Source of the DNA: UBA1219 sp045601425
GTDB taxonomy: Bacteria > Bacteroidota > Bacteroidia > Bacteroidales > P3
Length of the DNA stretch: 64,000 nucleotides
Assembly: GCA_045601425.1 (NCBI GenBank)
Contig: JAZRZP010000040.1
Span: 62,001 to 126,000 of the forward strand
Direction of reading: 5' to 3'
Below are positions 17,308 to 26,811 of this stretch, piece after piece (position 1 is the first letter of the stretch; each line of letters begins with the position of its first letter). Made by a program: the position numbers and the translations under genes. The notes below the pieces were generated by a model. The model had not been told where the DNA came from. It did not search any database and saw only the letters and a program-made list of their open reading frames with translations.

Positions 17308-20082
17308 TTATTTCGTGGAGAATATTATTTCCACGGGGCTTGTATTTTTGTTTTTCTGGTAATTGAGATTTCCGAATCCGGCAGAAACTATCCGTTCTGG
17401 GCTTACACCTTCTGAAATTAGCCGCAATTTGAGCTCGTTGCTGCGTTCTTGTGAAAGTTTGTAAGCCGATTTGTTTTGTGGAATATCTACATTGCTTATG
17501 ATTTCTATTTTGATGTCAGGATTTTCTTTCATGAAATCTGCCAGATGGGATATTTCAGGGTCCGACAACTTGTCGGGATTTTTTGATTCTGCTTCAAAGA
17601 TTATCGAAGTCAGTGGAATGTGCGTTTTTTTTGCGATGGCTTCGTCGAGCGGGTAAGATTTTATGTAAAATGTGTTGTTGTTGCCGTAAAATATCAGTAC
17701 GGGTATGAAAGTTTGCGGCGATTTGCAGGTTATGGAGTAGTTTTTTGATTGGAATACATCGAATTTCAGTGATGTGTTTTTGGGGGAGTATTTGTATTGG
17801 TGAACAAGGGCATTGCTTGTTTCGTCTTTTACATAAATTATGAAATTTTCTGTGTTGATGTTTTGCGGAAAGTTGATTGTAAGTGTTTTGTAGAATGGTT
17901 CTTTGGCGTGGTTGGTGGGTATGCTGTAAACGGAATATTGCTGTCCGCCGTTTTTGTCGGACGAAAAATAGAGCTGCTTTTCGTCAGCGGACAGAGAAAT
18001 TGTGGGCTCGGAGAAGCTTGTGTTTGCAATCCGTCCAATGTTTACCGGTTGCGACCATTCTGTCCATGAATTCATGTCGGTTCTGGTACACATGTAGATG
18101 TCGTAATATCCAAGTCCGCCGTGCCGGTCCGACGTGAAGTAAAGTGTTTTGAGGTCGTGGCTGAGGACAGGGGAGCGTTCGCTGAAATCGGAGTTTACTT
18201 TTGGACCGAGGTTTACGGGTTCTCCCCAATTGTCGCCGTTTTTGGGTATGTAGTAAATGTCGCTGGCCAAAGCGGTATCGCCGTGGAACAGCATTCCCGA
18301 CAGGTTTACGTTGTATCCGCCGGGGCGGTCGGAAATGAACAGCATTCCTGTGCCGTCGGGTGTGAAGTTTGCGTCACCTTCATAGAAGCTGCCGTTCAGC
18401 GAATTGTTTTTTATTTTTTCTGCGTACCAAGTCGTGTCTTTCTTTTTCGCAATATATATGTCTCCACCTTTGCCGGTAAGCATCAGTTTCCCGTTTTCGC
18501 TCATGCTGAAAAACTGCATTTTGTCATTTTCGGTTCCGCTGAAATTCACGAGTTCTATTTTTGATTTCACGTTTTTGGAGCTTGGAATTTTTGTTTTTGC
18601 CACCTGTGTGAAGAAATCCGTTTTTTTCGTGAAGTAAATGGATGCGTCGGCATCGTTTTTCTGTGCGTTCAAAACATTGACGTGCGTGGGAGCGAAAACC
18701 TCCGAGGGTTTGTTTTTGGAAGTTGTGGCAAGCAATGTCCGCAGTTTCATGTAATCTTCGTAGCAGTTGTCTTCGAAGCAGAGTTCGTACTTGTCGAGTA
18801 GGGCAATGGCTTCGTTCCAGTTGTTTTTTGCTGTCAGTGGCTGTATTATTCTTTGCAGAAACACGAGCGACATGCCGTATCTCATATATTTTTTCACGTA
18901 TTCTCCGTATGTTGCCGCATCATTTTCGTCAAAAGGTTTCATGACTTCAATTTTGTCGATTTCTTCAGCTGTTTTCAGGTCATCTTCAACAACGAAAGAC
19001 AGTGGAAAGTTGGGGTTCTGTTTTTTGAAAAGCACGACAGGTGCCATATTCCCTTCTTTTGAAAATCGGTGATAGTATGACTTGTATACATCATTGTAGT
19101 TGTCATCGTTTGGGAAGTTGGAAAGATAGAGTTTCAGGGCTTCGGAGTTTTTGTAAGAGGTTGCCATTTTTATGAGTGAGTCGACAGCTTGTTCGCTTTG
19201 GGGCATATCGCTGTTTTTTAGTGCGAAATCACAATATTCCTTGGGTGTTTTAAGGTATTTCAGCTGATTGGCGAGCAGTGTGTCCATGGTGTTCAGTACG
19301 ACATCGTACTTGTTGCTTGTCGGGTACTTGCGAAGAAAATTCCTGTAGGCTGAGTATGTGTTTTCCATGCAGGCTTCGCGGTAAGCTATTTCGCTTTTCT
19401 GTCGGGTGCCGAGTTGTATTATTTGTGGCTCGGTATAGCCGTTGAGTATGGAGTCAACTTCGGTTTCGCTTTGTGCGAAAGACAGTTTGTCGGTGAGTAT
19501 TTTCGTGAGTTTTGCTACGATTTCAGAGCGTTCTTCGCCAACAGGGTTTTCGGCGAGGTATTCTTTGTATGCTTTTTCGGTGCCGAGTTCCAGTGCGTGT
19601 CTGTACTTGTTTTTGTTGTTTTGCAGTGCAAGCTGGCGGATGATGACCCTGTCGTTTGGGAAGGCTTTTCTGAAGGCTTCCGTTTCAGATGGCTGAATTC
19701 CGTTTTTGACGTACTTGCGTGCCTCGTCGATTATAAACTGTTTTCTCTGGCGGAGTTCCACAATGGTAAAACCTTTTTTTATCAGTCGGTTTACTTCGCG
19801 GTATTTGCTTTTGTCCAGAGCCAGTTCGCGGTATTTTTTTTCAGAAATCTGTATGTAATCCATGGCAAGTGGCAGGTTTCGCATCGGGTTGTCGGCTTCG
19901 GAATAGAAATATGCCAATGCTGCGATGGCTGCAATGTCGTTGGGCGATTTTACATAGTTGTTGTGCAGTTTCGTGTATTCGTTTTTGTAGTGTTCAAAGC
20001 GGTTGGTGTCGCCTGCAGCCCATAGTGCTGGCGTGAAGCAGGCAAGCAGTAGTAAAACGAAAATTTTATTATTTGCCGGCAT
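17308..20082 (-). CDS. PD40/OmpA-family envelope protein (PorE-like architecture)
   Basis: A 924-aa exported protein. The signal peptide (MPANNKIFVLLLLACFTPALWA) holds LLAC, so it could be a lipoprotein, though AlaTrpAla cleavage is also possible. The first about 480 residues are helical, repeat-like. A beta-propeller region with PD40/WD40-like motifs follows (about 540-760: FTPDGTGMLFISDRPGG, LKTLYFTSDRHGGLGYYD, EKQLYFSSDKNGG). An OmpA-like peptidoglycan-binding domain lies at the C-terminus (about 825-924, ending RIVSAGFGNLNYQ). This order resembles T9SS protein PorE and related gliding-motility proteins. It is the last gene of an operon with a type-B T9SS cargo protein and starts 2 nt after the 178-aa-class gene upstream. 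Its exact role is inferred. Confidence 0.82.
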   Translation of the reverse strand: MPANNKIFVLLLLACFTPALWAAGDTNRFEHYKNEYTKLHNNYVKSPNDIAAIAALAYFYSEADNPMRNLPLAMDYIQISEKKYRELALDKSKYREVNRLIKKGFTIVELRQRKQFIIDEARKYVKNGIQPSETEAFRKAFPNDRVIIRQLALQNNKNKYRHALELGTEKAYKEYLAENPVGEERSEIVAKLTKILTDKLSFAQSETEVDSILNGYTEPQIIQLGTRQKSEIAYREACMENTYSAYRNFLRKYPTSNKYDVVLNTMDTLLANQLKYLKTPKEYCDFALKNSDMPQSEQAVDSLIKMATSYKNSEALKLYLSNFPNDDNYNDVYKSYYHRFSKEGNMAPVVLFKKQNPNFPLSFVVEDDLKTAEEIDKIEVMKPFDENDAATYGEYVKKYMRYGMSLVFLQRIIQPLTAKNNWNEAIALLDKYELCFEDNCYEDYMKLRTLLATTSKNKPSEVFAPTHVNVLNAQKNDADASIYFTKKTDFFTQVAKTKIPSSKNVKSKIELVNFSGTENDKMQFFSMSENGKLMLTGKGGDIYIAKKKDTTWYAEKIKNNSLNGSFYEGDANFTPDGTGMLFISDRPGGYNVNLSGMLFHGDTALASDIYYIPKNGDNWGEPVNLGPKVNSDFSERSPVLSHDLKTLYFTSDRHGGLGYYDIYMCTRTDMNSWTEWSQPVNIGRIANTSFSEPTISLSADEKQLYFSSDKNGGQQYSVYSIPTNHAKEPFYKTLTINFPQNINTENFIIYVKDETSNALVHQYKYSPKNTSLKFDVFQSKNYSITCKSPQTFIPVLIFYGNNNTFYIKSYPLDEAIAKKTHIPLTSIIFEAESKNPDKLSDPEISHLADFMKENPDIKIEIISNVDIPQNKSAYKLSQERSNELKLRLISEGVSPERIVSAGFGNLNYQKNKNTSPVEIIFSTK

Positions 20083-20084
20083 TT

Positions 20085-20603
20085 TCAGTTCAGGTTTATT
20101 GTATTCAGAATCTGTTCAAATTCCTCTTTTAGCTGGTTGAAAGTGTCGAGCGATGTTTCGAGCCGGAATTCTACGAGCGTTTTTTTGTAGACGAAGTAAA
20201 TCATGTAAAACTGGCATTGCATTCCGCTTTTATCCGTGTATTGACCGATGTAGCCAATGGCATCTTCGGTAGGCAAGAACTGCGAAGCCGTAAATTCTTC
20301 AACTACGACGAACGGCTGTTTCATGAAGCGGCGCAAGGCGAAATCCATGGCCGTGCTGTTTCCGGTGTTTTTTTTCACGTAGATACGCAAGAACGGCAGT
20401 ACGGTGTCGTTCTTTTTCGAAAGCACGCACACGGTTCTTGAATACAGGTATATTGTCGTGTTTTCGTCAACATTGGTGGTTTGGAGGTATTTCCAGCCAC
20501 CTTCGGGAAAATCAAAGTTGAAGTGTGAATTCGGCAGCCTGATTTGTGCTGAAACTGACATTGCAAGCATTAGAAAAAGGACGGCAGATATTTTGTTTTT
20601 CAT
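20085..20603 (-). CDS. Small exported protein of unknown function
   Basis: A 172-aa protein beginning MKNKISAVLFLMLAMSVSAQ, a clear signal peptide. The ATG at 20603 is preferred over 20621, which only adds MNTHKH. The mature part is mixed alpha/beta (FNFDFPEGGWKYLQ, TVCVLSKKNDTVLPFLRIYV, FYMIYFVYKKTLVEFRLETS) and ends in a helix. I do not recognise a family. Its position, 2 nt before the PD40-OmpA gene and downstream of the type-B cargo gene, suggests a role in the same envelope system. Confidence 0.8.
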   Translation of the reverse strand: MKNKISAVLFLMLAMSVSAQIRLPNSHFNFDFPEGGWKYLQTTNVDENTTIYLYSRTVCVLSKKNDTVLPFLRIYVKKNTGNSTAMDFALRRFMKQPFVVVEEFTASQFLPTEDAIGYIGQYTDKSGMQCQFYMIYFVYKKTLVEFRLETSLDTFNQLKEEFEQILNTINLN

Positions 20604-20690
20604 GTGTTTGTGTGTGTTCATTTTTCGAGTTGTATTTCAGTAAAACCGGAACAGATTCAAGGAATCTGTTCCGGTACAATTTCGTGAAAT

Positions 20691-23636
20691 CTATTTCAAT
20701 ACGTGTATGGATCCCGTTTTGTCTATGTTCCCGTTGTAGCCTTTGGCTATGAATCGGTAGAAATAGACACCGGCCGGAAAGTTTTTTGGATCCCAGAACT
20801 GGTTGCGTTCGCTGATGTTTTTTTCATAATACACGCGGTGGCCGTTTGCATCGTATATCGAAAGTTCGAAGTTGTAGAAGCCGTTGCCGTCAATCAGGTT
20901 CTTGATTTCGAAGATGTCGTTTATTCCGTCACCGTTGGGGGTTACCGCATTGGGGAACTGCAGGTAATCGTTTATTATCCTGATTTTGTGTTCCATCGTG
21001 TCGCGGCATTCTACCACGTTTCCGGTTGGGCTTATGTTCTTTTCGGCGGCAATTAGTTTTACGAGATATGTTCCCGGAAGGTCGTCAATGTCACCCTCCC
21101 AAGTGTATGATGTGTTTTCTTCGTAAGGTATTGTGGTTACGGTAATGTCTTCCTCCTTGTCGTATTGTATTTCCCAGAAATAATTCACATCCTGATTGTG
21201 GTGTGTGGTTTTGTTCATGAGTTCAACCGTCGGCGATTTTGCCTCGGGGTATTCTGGTGTCCAGCCGAATTCCGCGTGCGGTCCGGGATATACTTTTACC
21301 AGACCCGGATATATCAGGGAATCCTTGCATCCGTTGTCGGTTATTGCATAGAATTTGAATCTGTATTCACCTTCGGAATATACGTGTTTCGGATTTTTTT
21401 CATTTGATATTATGCCGTCGCCGAATTCCCATCTGTAGCGTGTGGCTCCCACTGTCGTGTTTTCGATTTTCAGAGTAAACGGGTCGCAGCCTTCTATGGG
21501 GTAAACGTTGGGTACGAAATTTGCCACAGGTTGCGGCGAAACGACAATTACTATGGTATCGCGTGTACGGCAGTAAATTCCTTCATCGTGGTTGGTGACC
21601 TCCACTTCATAGGTTGTTGTCTTTCCCTGATTTCTCGGTGTGTTTATCACTTGTGTGGAATCGAAAGTGGGTTCCCATACAAATGAATATGTGGGTAGCG
21701 ACGAATGTGCATCGCCGGCATCGAGACGTACTGTTTCAACGTCGCATATTGTGAGGTCGTCGCCGAGGTTGGGCTGAGGAGTCCACACTGTGGTTATTGT
21801 GGTTGTCGTGTCCCAAATGCAGCCATAATCGTCAATGATTCTTATGCCGACGTCGAAAGTTCCTGCGGTATCGGGAGTGCTGAGCTGGGCTGTCTGTGCG
21901 GCAACGGGTTCTATTAACACGCCGGGAGTTTCCATCCATATTACAGTGTCTATGTCAACTTGGTATTCGCAATCGGAAATTTTTATGTTGCACAAATCCA
22001 TGGACCAGCTGAATACCCAACCGTTGTCGGAGCTCCAGAGGTCACACACTTCTATGGCCCATTGCCCGTTCAGAGGGCAGCCTACCAATGTGCTGAAGTT
22101 GTCGGCGGGGGTGTAGTATCCGCTTTTTGCCGCATAGTCGCTTGAGTCTGTGGTGGAGAATGTCTGGGGACCTCCTGCCGTTCCCGGTCTGTATCTGGTC
22201 ATGGCGGGGAAATTGTATGTAACCTGATGTTGCAGACCCGCGGAGGTGATGCATCCGCGGCTGTTGTCGTATTCGCTGTTGAGCGACCAGCAGTAGTTCC
22301 AGCCCACGCCAGGGGTATTGTATAGCGAATCGCATGTTGATGTTCCGGAACCGTCCCAAGTATGATGGTTGTTGCCTCCGTAAGGCAGACCGAGGAAGCT
22401 ACTTCCACCGCCACCGCAGGTACCTGTGGTTGGCTGGTTTTTGAGCATGGCTTGGCTTCCGTTAGGGCAAACTATGGCAATGCTGATGTCGCCCATATAT
22501 TCATGTTCCATGTTCACGCAGATGGAGCAGATGTCTTCTTTCGACTCGATTTTTTTACCTGAAGGGAACTGGTCAAAAGTTACGGGAGCCCTGTAGCATT
22601 GCACTGCACAGTTTGGTCCGTCGGGGATAAATGTCTGAATTACGTATGAGGCCGTAGCTTCGTTTTTGAATTCGATTGGCGTCACGTTGATGGTTGAGTT
22701 CACACCGTAGCCCACATCTATAGGGAGAGTTACTCTGTTGCAGATTGTCTGCAGCGGGTAAATGGTCTTGATAGGGTTTCGTGCCACACGGACACGTACC
22801 TGTTCAAGCTGTGTAGAAGGACAGTTCTTCTCATCGGTAATCATCAGGTTCACGGTGTAGCACCGTACGTCGGTAAAGCGGTACCCAGCTTCGGTAATGC
22901 CTACGCCAAGGACGGAATCTTTTTCAGTGAAAAACCATTTGAACGTACTTGTGGTATCTGTCGGATGGTAATATCCGAAATCGGAGCCGTAGACTCCGGA
23001 TGCGCTAAGTGCAATGGTGTCGTTTACACACAAGTCGATGGTTCTGAAATAGTTGGTATCAACGCCATGTTCCACGGAGTCTATCTCAAAATCGTTTTTT
23101 ATCTTCATGCGAGTGCGGCTTCCGCCGGAAATTTTGTAGTAATAGTCGTCAATGACCGGATAGCTGTTTTCGCAAGGATAACCGCAGGCTGCACCTATTA
23201 CAAATCCGTCACCGCGATTTCTGTCGTTGTTTGAAACGAAACGTATTGTAAGGCATCCGCTCGTATTGTTTATGCTTGGATAAAAGCGCTTGTTGAGCAT
23301 GCTTGTATCATTGTTGCCCTTGGCCAAAAGCCGTGCCGATGTGGAATTGCCGTCGTAGATGTATAGTGTGTCGGTAGGGTCGACGTCGAATTCGGAAATT
23401 GTCAGTCCCATGCGGTATGAGTGGAAGGTACATGTGCCGCAGAAGGTTACGCTGTAATCTTCGTTGGATAGGTATGTTCCTTCGTTCCCTCCACTGTCGT
23501 ATAGGAATGCACCTTCGGAGCTCACCGTTATTGTGGTCCCGTTGATGGTTGAATTCAGTTTGTATGTCGGGGCTTGAGCAACGGCAAAATGTACTGTTGC
23601 CAATAACAAACTCAGTGTGAATATGTTTTTTTTCAT
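20691..23636 (-). CDS. T9SS type-B sorting-domain protein with CUB, P-domain and PKD modules
   Basis: A 981-aa secreted, probably surface-exposed protein. After the signal peptide (MKKNIFTLSLLLATVHFAVAQ) comes a CUB-like domain (about 35-155: FCGTCTFHSY, DTLYIYDGNS, GCLTIRFVSNN). A proprotein-convertase P-like beta domain is at about 355-555 (EHEYMGDISIAIVCPNGS, LNGQWAIEVCDLWSSDNGWVFSWS). PKD-like domains sit at about 695-880 (FVWEP, YRWEFGDGIISNEKNPKHVY). The C-terminal type-B (gliding-motility-associated) sorting domain starts near 893 (FPNAVTPNGDGINDIF and FPAGVYFYRFIAKG). Many cysteines imply disulfides. No protease or glycosidase domain is visible, so an adhesin or structural role is most likely. 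It is the second gene of a four-gene operon. Confidence 0.93.
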   Translation of the reverse strand: MKKNIFTLSLLLATVHFAVAQAPTYKLNSTINGTTITVSSEGAFLYDSGGNEGTYLSNEDYSVTFCGTCTFHSYRMGLTISEFDVDPTDTLYIYDGNSTSARLLAKGNNDTSMLNKRFYPSINNTSGCLTIRFVSNNDRNRGDGFVIGAACGYPCENSYPVIDDYYYKISGGSRTRMKIKNDFEIDSVEHGVDTNYFRTIDLCVNDTIALSASGVYGSDFGYYHPTDTTSTFKWFFTEKDSVLGVGITEAGYRFTDVRCYTVNLMITDEKNCPSTQLEQVRVRVARNPIKTIYPLQTICNRVTLPIDVGYGVNSTINVTPIEFKNEATASYVIQTFIPDGPNCAVQCYRAPVTFDQFPSGKKIESKEDICSICVNMEHEYMGDISIAIVCPNGSQAMLKNQPTTGTCGGGGSSFLGLPYGGNNHHTWDGSGTSTCDSLYNTPGVGWNYCWSLNSEYDNSRGCITSAGLQHQVTYNFPAMTRYRPGTAGGPQTFSTTDSSDYAAKSGYYTPADNFSTLVGCPLNGQWAIEVCDLWSSDNGWVFSWSMDLCNIKISDCEYQVDIDTVIWMETPGVLIEPVAAQTAQLSTPDTAGTFDVGIRIIDDYGCIWDTTTTITTVWTPQPNLGDDLTICDVETVRLDAGDAHSSLPTYSFVWEPTFDSTQVINTPRNQGKTTTYEVEVTNHDEGIYCRTRDTIVIVVSPQPVANFVPNVYPIEGCDPFTLKIENTTVGATRYRWEFGDGIISNEKNPKHVYSEGEYRFKFYAITDNGCKDSLIYPGLVKVYPGPHAEFGWTPEYPEAKSPTVELMNKTTHHNQDVNYFWEIQYDKEEDITVTTIPYEENTSYTWEGDIDDLPGTYLVKLIAAEKNISPTGNVVECRDTMEHKIRIINDYLQFPNAVTPNGDGINDIFEIKNLIDGNGFYNFELSIYDANGHRVYYEKNISERNQFWDPKNFPAGVYFYRFIAKGYNGNIDKTGSIHVLK

Positions 23637-23643
23637 AACTCGC

Positions 23644-24129
23644 TTATCTTTGTTGATTTCTTCTGTTGGTATTTGCTTTTTCCAAAATCAGACATCTGTC
23701 GTTGATGTCGTTGTAATGCCTCAGTACCAGATATTTTACCTTTTTGCCGGTGCCGACTTTGAAGTATGATTCTTCGTAGTAATGCTGGTATTGGAAATCT
23801 TCGAAATTGTAAGCAAAATAGCTGAAAGTATCTAAATCTATTTCAATGTCTTGCAGAAGATTTTTGTTCGTAATCTTGTTCTTTACAGCAGAAATGTCAT
23901 ACACGTGTGCGTTCTGTGGAGGACGGTTTGCCCAGTAGAAGGCATTCTGTGCGAAATTGCAGTAGTAGTCGATTTTTGCTTGGGGGAGGTTATTGTAAAC
24001 ATCGGGAGTTTGGGCAAACATCGGACGTACGAGTTTGTCGCAATCCTGTGCCGAAATCACATTTTGTGCTGATGCAAAAAATATCGCAACCGCCGTCAAA
24101 ACAAGCGAAAACTTTCTGTTATCGTGCAT
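23644..24129 (-). CDS. Small exported protein, first gene of the T9SS-type operon
   Basis: A 161-aa protein whose signal peptide is MHDNRKFSLVLTAVAIFFASAQNVISAQ (the ATG at 24129 was chosen; an ATG at 24153 adds MKLKNIYN). The mature part is Tyr/Asn-rich, with CDKLVRPMFAQ near the start and a beta-rich C-terminal half (FKVGTGKKVKYLVLRHYND). No family is recognised. It lies 7 nt upstream of the type-B cargo gene and directly downstream of the promoter 24265-24295, so it heads the operon. Confidence 0.8.
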   Translation of the reverse strand: MHDNRKFSLVLTAVAIFFASAQNVISAQDCDKLVRPMFAQTPDVYNNLPQAKIDYYCNFAQNAFYWANRPPQNAHVYDISAVKNKITNKNLLQDIEIDLDTFSYFAYNFEDFQYQHYYEESYFKVGTGKKVKYLVLRHYNDINDRCLILEKANTNRRNQQR

Positions 24130-24264
24130 GTTATATATGTTTTTTAGTTTCATATTGTGCAGTTTTTGTTCAATATCAATGTATGTATTTACATGCCTAA
24201 AATGTTGATTTTAAACAGTTTTTGTTCAATAAAACATACGTTTCAGGACAAATACACCAAATCG

Positions 24265-24295
24265 CAAAGATACAATCTTTTTTTGAAAAAAACAA
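24265..24295 (-). promoter_or_regulatory. Promoter of the T9SS-type operon
   Basis: On the minus strand: TTTG ending in CAA 24293-24295, a 20-nt spacer, and TATCTTTG (24265-24272). It is about 135 nt upstream of the first gene (24129). The remainder of the 24130-24445 gap holds no other feature I can support; recQ ends at 24446 without an evident GC-rich terminator. Confidence 0.75.
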
Positions 24296-24445
24296 ATTTT
24301 TTTGCAACTGACTGTTTCGGTGGATTCCATGTAAAAAGTGAAGCGGACAAAAATATCAAGGCAATATTTTCAGACACGTTCCTACGGAACCACATTCTTG
24401 CAAGATATGGTTCGTGAATTTGGGAGGTGTCTTTTCCGGCAGTTT

Positions 24446-26674
24446 TCAGTTTCCGTAATCGGATATGAATTTCAGGCGTACGAGACGAATTTCTTCTTCA
24501 GTGTATTCTTCTTCTTCGGCAAATTCAGCGAATGCTTCCTCTATTGAGTCGCTTTCCGAATTCATGAAGTAGTCCCAGATTTCTTCCTTGTGGTCTTCGT
24601 CCACGTAGTTGTCTACGTAGTAGTTCATGTTGAGTTTTGTACCCGAAGCCACAATGTGTTCCATTTCGGTGAGTACTTCATCGCGGGTGATTTTCTTGAT
24701 GTTGCAGACATCTTCGAGAGGGGTTTTTCTGTCAACCGACTGGATGATGAAAATCTTGTGGTCTTTTGATTTGTTGGCCACCGATCGAACCACAATGTCC
24801 TGCGGACGTTCAATGTTGTTTTCCTCTATGTATTTCTTGATGACATCAATGAATGGCTGTCCGTATTTCTTGGCCTTGTTTACGCCTACTCCCGACACCA
24901 TTGACATTTCTTCGATGTTGGTGGGGTATTGTATGGTCATGTCCTGCAGCGAACGTTCTTCGAAAATGATGTATGGCGGGAGTTTCTCTCGGCGGGCAAT
25001 GTCTTCCTGCAGACTCTTGAGCAGACCGTAGAGCTGTTCGTCGCCCGATGAGGCGGCACCTGCGGTATCGGCAGCCACAATGGTTTCGTCCGATACGTCT
25101 TCCGAGTAGTCATGGTCGCAGCTGACATATACGGGATAGCTGTTGCGTATGTATTTTATGCCGGCCGGAGTGATTTTCAGGATTCCGAAACTTTCTATTT
25201 CTTTCTCTATCAACCGTTCAAAAACGGCCTGCCGTATTACGGCTTTCCAGTAAAGTTCGTCCTTGTCTTTGCCTTTGCCAAACTGTGTGAGTTTGTGGTG
25301 GCGGTGTGTCTTGGTAAAGGTGTTGTGCCGTCCCAATATAACATCTACAATGACTTTGGCTTTGAACGACTGGCGTGTTGCGACAATGGTTTCCAGAACA
25401 TAGGCCATGTCTTCCTGCACTTCGATGCGTTCTTTCGGGTGCAGACAGTTGTCGCAGTTGCCGCAGTTTTCCACATTGTACTCTTCTCCGAAATATTTCA
25501 GAATGTTGACTCTGCGGCAAACCGACGATTCGGCGTACGAAACAACTTCCTGTATCAGTTGGTTGGCCTGTTCCTGTTCTTCAGGATTTTTGTCGTTGAA
25601 GAATTTGTAGAGTTTTTCCACATCGTGGTCAGAGTAGAATGCTATGCATTTTCCTTCGCCGCCATCGCGTCCCGCACGTCCTGTTTCCTGATAATAACCT
25701 TCCACGCTTTTCGGAATGTCGTAGTGTATCACGAAGCGTACGTCGGGCTTGTCGATGCCCATACCGAAAGCTATGGTGGCCACTATCACGTCAACTTCTT
25801 CCATGAGAAACTTGTCTTGATTTTCGTTGCGGGTTTTGGTGTCAAGTCCTGCATGGTAGGGCAGTGATTTTATGTTGTTGATGCGGAGAAGTTCGGAAAT
25901 TTCCTCGACTTTTTTGCGTGTGAGGCAGTATATGATGCCCGATTTGTGCGGATTGTCTTTTATAAAACGTATTATCTCCTTATTAAGCACCATGGGGTCT
26001 GATGGTTTCGGACGTACTTCGTAGTAAAGGTTCGGACGGTTGAACGACGAGATGAAGAGTTTGGCATTCTCCATGTTCAGGTTTCGGATTATGTCCTGCT
26101 GTACTTTGGGGGTTGCCGAGGCTGTGAGTGCCAGAATGGGAGTTTTCTTGTTTATGGCATTGATGGCTTCGCGGAGCCTCCGGTATTCCGGCCGGAAATC
26201 GTGTCCCCATTCCGAAATACAGTGTGCCTCGTCAATGGCTATGAACGGAATCTTCAGGTGTTTCAGAAAATCAATGGTGTCGGGTTTGGAAAGGGTTTCG
26301 GGAGCAACGTAGAGGAGTTTCGTGTTGTCGGCCATCAGGTCGTCCTTCACTTCTTTGGTCTGCTGTTTGTTGAGTGTGGAGTTGAGAAAATGTGCCACGC
26401 AGTTGTTGCCGGAGTTGTAGCGTACTGCATCGACTTGGTTCTTCATTAGGGCAATGAGAGGAGAAACGACAATCGTAGTGCCTTCCGAAATGATGGCCGG
26501 AAGCTGGTAACACAACGACTTTCCTCCGCCGGTGGGCATTATCACGAAAGTGTCTTTCCCAGAAAGTATGCTTTCGATTATTTCTTTCTGCTCACCTTTG
26601 AAATGGTCGAAACCGAAATGTTCTTTCAGAGATTTTTCCAAATCTGCTGTTTTTATCTCCTCTTTTTTTCTCAT
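24446..26674 (-). CDS. recQ: ATP-dependent DNA helicase RecQ (long form, RQC + HRDC)
   Basis: A 742-aa 3'-5' DNA helicase for recombination and replication repair. Helicase motifs are visible: PTGGGKSLCYQLPA (Walker A), IDEAHCISEWGHDFRPEYR (Walker B/DEAH and the aromatic loop), LTASATP, and YYQETGRAGRDGG (motif VI). The zinc-binding part reads CRRVNILKYFGE followed by CGNCDNC. An RQC winged-helix region and an HRDC domain (about 545-625, YGLLKSLQEDIARREKLPPYIIFEER) follow, with an acidic C-terminal extension. The ATG at 26674 (MRKKEEIK) was chosen because the longer frame overlaps the divergent kdsD promoter. A second, shorter RecQ is encoded at 58288-60192. Confidence 0.95.
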   Translation of the reverse strand: MRKKEEIKTADLEKSLKEHFGFDHFKGEQKEIIESILSGKDTFVIMPTGGGKSLCYQLPAIISEGTTIVVSPLIALMKNQVDAVRYNSGNNCVAHFLNSTLNKQQTKEVKDDLMADNTKLLYVAPETLSKPDTIDFLKHLKIPFIAIDEAHCISEWGHDFRPEYRRLREAINAINKKTPILALTASATPKVQQDIIRNLNMENAKLFISSFNRPNLYYEVRPKPSDPMVLNKEIIRFIKDNPHKSGIIYCLTRKKVEEISELLRINNIKSLPYHAGLDTKTRNENQDKFLMEEVDVIVATIAFGMGIDKPDVRFVIHYDIPKSVEGYYQETGRAGRDGGEGKCIAFYSDHDVEKLYKFFNDKNPEEQEQANQLIQEVVSYAESSVCRRVNILKYFGEEYNVENCGNCDNCLHPKERIEVQEDMAYVLETIVATRQSFKAKVIVDVILGRHNTFTKTHRHHKLTQFGKGKDKDELYWKAVIRQAVFERLIEKEIESFGILKITPAGIKYIRNSYPVYVSCDHDYSEDVSDETIVAADTAGAASSGDEQLYGLLKSLQEDIARREKLPPYIIFEERSLQDMTIQYPTNIEEMSMVSGVGVNKAKKYGQPFIDVIKKYIEENNIERPQDIVVRSVANKSKDHKIFIIQSVDRKTPLEDVCNIKKITRDEVLTEMEHIVASGTKLNMNYYVDNYVDEDHKEEIWDYFMNSESDSIEEAFAEFAEEEEYTEEEIRLVRLKFISDYGN

Positions 26675-26715
26675 TGCTTTTTTTAACTCCTTATATTTTA
26701 ACAATCTACATTTTT

Positions 26716-26749
26716 TTTGCCGGTAAACACAATTATTTTCGTATTTTTG
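26716..26749 (+). promoter_or_regulatory. Promoter of kdsD-lptB
   Basis: TTTG at 26716-26719, a 22-nt spacer and TATTTTTG at 26742-26749. The kdsD ATG is at 26812. It sits in the short divergent region with recQ. Confidence 0.75.
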
Positions 26750-26811
26750 CACTCGCGTTTCTGATTGTAAAATTAAGAAATTTTTCCGACATAACAAAAT
26801 ATTTTTTTTCG

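Noticed and set aside
20085..20603. PorP/SprF-type protein in the T9SS-like operon
   Set aside because: At 172 aa and with no beta-barrel pattern it is too short; the usual PorP partner is not seen.
26674..26811. Longer N-terminus for kdsD starting at 26674
   Set aside because: It would translate through the TTTG-N22-TATTTTTG promoter and adds hydrophobic residues absent from the family.
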